From: Methylomonas sp.
Lineage (GTDB): Bacteria > Pseudomonadota > Gammaproteobacteria > Methylococcales > Methylomonadaceae
Length of the DNA: 18,090 bases
Direction: 5' to 3'
NCBI GenBank assembly: GCA_026990815.1
Contig: JALXCS010000201.1
Coordinates: 1 to 18,090, forward strand
Of the stretch, positions 14,056 to 18,090 are shown piece after piece; the first letter of the stretch is position 1, and every line of letters starts with the position of its first letter. Both the position numbers and the translations under genes were made by a program. Below the pieces are notes generated by a model. It saw only the letters and a program-made list of their open reading frames with translations, made no database searches and was not told the DNA's origin.

Positions 14056-16836
14056 CTAGCTCACTACCAAAAACCTGACTGCATCCATTTTTAGTCGGGT
14101 ATCATTCATTCTACTGTGTAATTGACGCGTCAAATCCTGAAGATATTCAATATCTTCATCTTTAATACCTGGGTTCACTTTTTTTAATCTAACCAAGCGC
14201 TTTATTTCATCACCCATACTTTTAAGCATTTCCGAAACACTCTCTTGAACAATATTATCCATTTTATGAGTTGCGATTTGTTGCGCTGTTTCGATCAGGC
14301 TGTTGATGTGACTTTTCTGGCTAATTAAAAAATTGGTGATTTTATCCGTTTCCACTTCAGTCTCCACTTCCTTCAAACTGCCATAATTGATTTGGTCAGA
14401 TAAATTTTTTCCTTTCTGGTTAACCAAAACTCGTATTGGCGTTGGCGGTAAAAATCTACCAATTTTTAATGTTGCCGGGGCACTACATTCAACAACAAAC
14501 AAAATTTCCAGCAGGAACTGGCCTGCTTTTAATTCAGGGTGACTAACCACGTTTACAGAAGCATTTCCGGTTTCACCAGAAAGTGTCAGTTCCATGGTAT
14601 CAGTAACCATCACATGCTCCCATGACAAAAACTGCATATCCTCACGAGCCAATGCAATTGCCCTATTCACAGTCACTGTAATACCATCATCCGGGAGATG
14701 TGGAAAATAGTCAATTCGCCTATGCTCCCCTGGTTTTAAAATATGACAATCACTTGAATGATATTCATAATCAACGCCATAACAATCAAAGATCTGCTCC
14801 ATGTAATGCCAAAGGGTATTCGCTCTAAAACCTTGTATTTGCTGAACAAGCATTTCTGCCTGTTGTTTGCGGCAGGAATTCAGTTCCAATAATTGATCAC
14901 GGCCATCATGCAACTGCCGCTCTATTTCCTGAGTTAATTTGGATGTTGCCAAAACAAACTGATCCATTTCTGAGTGATCATTGCTGGATAATCTTTGTAT
15001 CAACTCCTGTGTTTGTAATTCATAAACTTTCGATGCTGCCGAACAATTTTTCCGAAAAGCATCCATGCCTTTGTGGTACCAGAGAAACAATATTTCCTGT
15101 GGTGTTTTTTCAAGAAAAGGGACATGAACCTGAATAACCTGGGTTTGGCCAATTCTATCCAGTCGTCCGATTCGTTGCTGCAATAAATCTGGATTTTCCG
15201 GCAAATCAAACAAAATCAAATGATGAACAAACTGAAAATTTCTACCCTCACTGCCAATTTCAGAGCAAATTAATAATCGGACATTACTGTCAGGATCAGC
15301 AAAGTAGGCTGCTGCTCTATCGCGCTCGATAATTGTTAATCCTTCATGAAAAACTGCAGCTGATATTCCAGTCTTATTATTTAAGGCTTGCCCTAAATCC
15401 ACGGCCATTTCTGCGCTACGGCAAATCAAGACAGATTTCTGCTGATCTAATTCGCGAATTTTTCCGACTAACCACCGATACCTTGGATCATCCTGAATTT
15501 CAGCCTTCGGACCAATAGATGCTTTTTTTGTTAGTGGATAATGATGACACAGTCTTTCCGGAAAACCACCAACTGTTTTCCTGGAATTTCTAAACAAAAT
15601 GCGGCCAGTACCATGATGGTCAAGTAGTAATTGCAAAATCTCCTGCCGTGCTGATTCAGCCAGCTCGGGCTGTTTAAGTTGCTCCAACAATGTTTCTGCA
15701 TTGTCATGTTGCAACAGATTTTTAAGAACAGCTTCCAGTTCATGAGTTAATGATTCATCATCAGCTAATAATTTGGCAACTTTTGCGACAGGTTCAAATT
15801 CGGATTGTTCATTCAGAAAAGTAGAAAAATCATAAAAACGATCAGGGTCTAACAACCTAAGTCTGGCGAAATGACTTTTCTTTCCTAACTGTTCAGGAGT
15901 TGCACTTAACAAAATCAACCCGGGTGACTGAACAGCTAATTTTTCAATAAATTGGTATTCAGAACTTGGATTTTTTTCGTCCCATTCAATATGATGTGCT
16001 TCATCAACAATCACCATATCCCATGTCGCTTCCAACGCCTGAAGCTGCCGATCAGGATATTGTCGAAAAAAATCCAGACTACATAATATCAATTGCTCTG
16101 ACTGAAATGGATTATGGCTATGGGTTTCTACACAGCGCTCCTGATCAAAAATACTGAAACGAAGATTAAACCGCCTGAGCATTTCAACCAGCCATTGGTA
16201 TTGCAGACTCTCAGGAACAATAATCAATACTCTGTTGCTTAACCCATTGATGATCCGGTGTTGTAAAATCAAACCTGCTTCAATGGTTTTTCCAAGGCCT
16301 ACTTCATCAGCCAACATCACCCGTGGTACCGGTCTGTTGGCTGCTTCATGGGCAATATAAATCTGATGAGGTAACAACGCCGCTCTTGCACCCAATAAAC
16401 CACGGACAGGGGAATGCTGCAAACGCTGGGTATGTTGCCAGGTTGCATAACGCAAATGATACCATTTTGCCGGATCAAACTGCCCTGTAAACAAGCGATC
16501 CTGCGGTTTATTAAACTGAGTGTGATGATTCAGTTCCATTTCATCAAGTTCCACCTCCTGCCCTTCCTGATCCACCCCCTGATAAGTCAACAAGCCATCT
16601 TTTTCAAGACATTGCTTGACAACATATGCTCTATTATCGGTATCAAGAATTTCATCGCCCGGCAAAAAACGCACCCTTATCAAGGGTGCATTATCTTTTG
16701 CATAGACACGCCTATCTCCAGTAGCCAAAAACAGAACACTAATACGGTTAAAATCGACCTCATAAATAATGCCTAAACCCAACTCAGGTTCCGTGCTACT
16801 GATCCAACGTTGACCGGGAATAAAAAAATCTTCCAA
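14056..16836 (-). CDS. rapA: RNA polymerase-associated ATPase RapA
   Basis: RapA is a SWI2/SNF2 ATPase that binds RNA polymerase and helps recycle it after transcription. The protein is 926 residues (E. coli 968). The N-terminal Tudor-like part starts PGQRWISSTEPELGLG. Motor motifs are Walker A DEVGLGKT (177-184), VPESLQYQWLVEMLRRFN, DEAH (278-281), SAT (311-313), GSEGRNFQ (528-535) and QRIGRLDRIGQ (554-564). The C-terminus MDAVRFLVVS resembles the E. coli end. The start is a TTG at 16834-16836: AAGGTGA lies six bases upstream, and an in-frame TGA two codons earlier excludes anything further upstream. It ends with TAG at 14056-14058, which shows that TAG works as a stop in this genome. The gene lies 41 bases after tag. 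Confidence 0.97.
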   Translation of the reverse strand: MEDFFIPGQRWISSTEPELGLGIIYEVDFNRISVLFLATGDRRVYAKDNAPLIRVRFLPGDEILDTDNRAYVVKQCLEKDGLLTYQGVDQEGQEVELDEMELNHHTQFNKPQDRLFTGQFDPAKWYHLRYATWQHTQRLQHSPVRGLLGARAALLPHQIYIAHEAANRPVPRVMLADEVGLGKTIEAGLILQHRIINGLSNRVLIIVPESLQYQWLVEMLRRFNLRFSIFDQERCVETHSHNPFQSEQLILCSLDFFRQYPDRQLQALEATWDMVIVDEAHHIEWDEKNPSSEYQFIEKLAVQSPGLILLSATPEQLGKKSHFARLRLLDPDRFYDFSTFLNEQSEFEPVAKVAKLLADDESLTHELEAVLKNLLQHDNAETLLEQLKQPELAESARQEILQLLLDHHGTGRILFRNSRKTVGGFPERLCHHYPLTKKASIGPKAEIQDDPRYRWLVGKIRELDQQKSVLICRSAEMAVDLGQALNNKTGISAAVFHEGLTIIERDRAAAYFADPDSNVRLLICSEIGSEGRNFQFVHHLILFDLPENPDLLQQRIGRLDRIGQTQVIQVHVPFLEKTPQEILFLWYHKGMDAFRKNCSAASKVYELQTQELIQRLSSNDHSEMDQFVLATSKLTQEIERQLHDGRDQLLELNSCRKQQAEMLVQQIQGFRANTLWHYMEQIFDCYGVDYEYHSSDCHILKPGEHRRIDYFPHLPDDGITVTVNRAIALAREDMQFLSWEHVMVTDTMELTLSGETGNASVNVVSHPELKAGQFLLEILFVVECSAPATLKIGRFLPPTPIRVLVNQKGKNLSDQINYGSLKEVETEVETDKITNFLISQKSHINSLIETAQQIATHKMDNIVQESVSEMLKSMGDEIKRLVRLKKVNPGIKDEDIEYLQDLTRQLHSRMNDTRLKMDAVRFLVVS

Positions 16837-16877
16837 AAAATGTCACCTTATTAACTTAATGTTGCTAATTGAAACGT

Positions 16878-17447
16878 TTATTGCCCCAATAATTCTTGGT
16901 GTCTAAAGCATCCTACAAGATGATCATTGACCATACCGGTTGCCTGCATGTGCGCATAACAAATGGTAGAGCCAACGAACTTGAAACCTCTTTGTTTAAG
17001 GTCCTTACTCATCGCATCCGACTCGTTGGTATTTGCGGGCACATCTTGCATGGTAGCCCAATGATTAACCCAGGTTTCACCATTAACAAACCGCCAGATA
17101 TAGCGATCGAAACTGTCAAACTGTTCCTGAATTGCTATAAAAGCTTGAGCATTTGTAATCGTCGCATTGATTTTCAATTTGTTTCTGACAATACCAGGAT
17201 TATTCAAGAGCTCCTGGATTTTTTTCTGATCATACTTGGCAACCTTTTCCACATCAAAATATTCAAAGGCTATTCGGTAACTCTCCCTTTTTTTTAAAAT
17301 AGTTGACCAGCTTAATCCTGCCTGCGCACCTTCTAATACCAGAAATTCAAATATCAGCCGATCATCATGAACAGGAACACCCCATTCTGTATCATGGTAG
17401 TGTTCTTCAAGCGGGCTATGTAAAGCCCAATCACATTTTTGCTTCAT
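16878..17447 (-). CDS. tag: DNA-3-methyladenine glycosylase I
   Basis: Tag removes 3-methyladenine from DNA in base excision repair of alkylation damage. The 189-residue protein matches E. coli Tag closely: CDWALHSPLEEHYHDTEWGVP at the start, LEGAQAGLSW (38-47) with the substrate-pocket Glu39, KRGFKFVGSTICYAHMQ-type sequence, and NDHLVGC near the end. The zinc ligands are kept: Cys5, His18, His176 and Cys180. The ATG overlaps the thpR stop (ATGA), so the two are translationally coupled, and rapA follows 41 bases later. There is no Ada box visible upstream. Confidence 0.96.
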   Translation of the reverse strand: MKQKCDWALHSPLEEHYHDTEWGVPVHDDRLIFEFLVLEGAQAGLSWSTILKKRESYRIAFEYFDVEKVAKYDQKKIQELLNNPGIVRNKLKINATITNAQAFIAIQEQFDSFDRYIWRFVNGETWVNHWATMQDVPANTNESDAMSKDLKQRGFKFVGSTICYAHMQATGMVNDHLVGCFRHQELLGQ

Positions 17448-17995
17448 ATTGGAGATGACTGCTCTAGAGGATAACTTGCTTCAATATAATATTGTGAACC
17501 TTCATGGCTCAGCTTTGAACTGAACAAATGAAATTCATCGACAAAAAAATCATCAGTTTTGAACAAACCCTCTGATTCCAGAAATTGGCCCACGGAATGA
17601 AACGAAGTTTGTTTTAGCCTCGCCAAAGTAATGTGCGGTTTAAACCTTCTGTTCTCCATCTCAATGCCTACTCCTCCCAAAACATTATCAATCATTTTAT
17701 GTAACAGTATCAACCCCGATGTCGTTTTAACTTTTGCATAGAGTACTCTCGGATGATGTTTTGACCCGAAATAATCCACTCCGCTAATGACCAGCTCAAA
17801 CGCTTCAATGCTGATGGCATCCAAAGCTTCATTGATGACAGGGAGCAGACTATTATCCACATCTCCAATAAAATTGGTAGTGATATGTAATTGTTTAAAA
17901 GACTGCCAGCGGGCACCATTCATCGAGCGAGAAAGCTCCAGCAATTGCCGCTTGATTGTTTCAGGTATCTGTATTGCGGCAAATAATCGAATCAT
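17444..17995 (-). CDS. thpR: RNA 2',3'-cyclic phosphodiesterase (2H family, ThpR/LigT)
   Basis: The 183-residue protein belongs to the 2H phosphoesterases, with both HxT motifs: HIT at 37-39 and HIT at 121-123 (in RFKPHITLARLK). The N-terminus MIRLFAAIQIPETIK and HPRVLYAKV are typical of bacterial ThpR. It opens 2',3'-cyclic phosphates of RNA and can join tRNA halves by 2'-5' bonds in vitro. It is coupled to tag by ATGA and begins 13 bases after the end of another gene, so it is probably internal to an operon. Confidence 0.93.
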   Translation of the reverse strand: MIRLFAAIQIPETIKRQLLELSRSMNGARWQSFKQLHITTNFIGDVDNSLLPVINEALDAISIEAFELVISGVDYFGSKHHPRVLYAKVKTTSGLILLHKMIDNVLGGVGIEMENRRFKPHITLARLKQTSFHSVGQFLESEGLFKTDDFFVDEFHLFSSKLSHEGSQYYIEASYPLEQSSPI

Positions 17996-18008
17996 ATACT
18001 ATCCACGC

Positions 18009-18090
18009 TCAAGAATACCCCGTTTGCCCATCAATGATCTGAAATTTTTCAGACAATAACGAACGCAAAGGAGCATGATGCTCATCGAGG
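18009..18090 (-). CDS. C-terminal end of an unidentified gene (partial)
   Basis: Reading the minus strand from the window edge, 27 codons are open and end at TGA (18009-18011), giving LDEHHAPLRSLLSEKF and QIIDGQTGYS. The amino acid mix and the 13-base spacing to thpR suit the end of a real upstream gene on the same strand. It is too short to name. Confidence 0.45.
   Translation of the reverse strand, partial: LDEHHAPLRSLLSEKFQIIDGQTGYS

Noticed and set aside
14943..15743. Several 60-70 codon frames inside rapA on both strands
   Set aside because: All lie within the intact RapA helicase frame and show no family motifs.

Overview
The window is an AT-rich stretch (roughly 40% G+C by eye) from a Gram-negative, gammaproteobacterium-like chromosome. 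It carries lipid A and KDO genes (lpxK, a YcaR/Trm112-type protein, kdsB), RapA, PrmB, a zinc-finger thioredoxin 2, Tag glycosylase I and a FliK-type protein. The TPR lipoprotein, the DUF6763-type protein and the gene mix would fit a methanotroph-like (Methylococcales) lineage, but that placement is a guess that nothing in the window proves.

Layout. From 1 to 7779 all genes run on the minus strand, reading prmB, aroC, an HcaT-like MFS transporter, exbB, exbD, lpxK, ycaR/trm112, kdsB and a TPR lipoprotein that continues past base 1. Overlapping starts and stops suggest two coupled blocks: prmB-aroC and exbB-exbD-lpxK-ycaR-kdsB. From 7876 to 13018 genes run on the plus strand: an HDOD signalling protein coupled to a FliK-like protein, then a small exported protein made of three YPATNFQPKVIYI-type repeats. 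Next comes a gene-free 376-base stretch full of inverted and tandem repeats, followed by trxC, a CDP-archaeol-synthase-like membrane enzyme and a YbhP-like endonuclease/exonuclease/phosphatase gene. From 13036 to the end all genes are again on the minus strand, reading a partial gene, thpR, tag, rapA, an unknown three-helix membrane protein and a DUF6763 protein with its own good sigma70-like promoter.

The most striking feature is that three otherwise well-conserved genes are interrupted. kdsB has an in-frame TAG where the family has a conserved Gln. The YbhP-like gene has an in-frame TAG where relatives have an aromatic residue. prmB has lost one base just after its NPPY motif. In all three the sequence beyond the lesion still reads as good family sequence. 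TAG also ends several genes normally here (rapA, the membrane protein after it, prmB and the YbhP-like gene itself), so a simple genome-wide reassignment of TAG is not supported. Sequence or assembly errors, recent gene decay, or amber suppression remain possible.

The other candidate for something undescribed is the small, strongly initiated repeat protein at 10566-10883 and the palindrome-rich DNA just after it. No CRISPR array, tRNA, rRNA, transposase or recognisable phage gene was seen.
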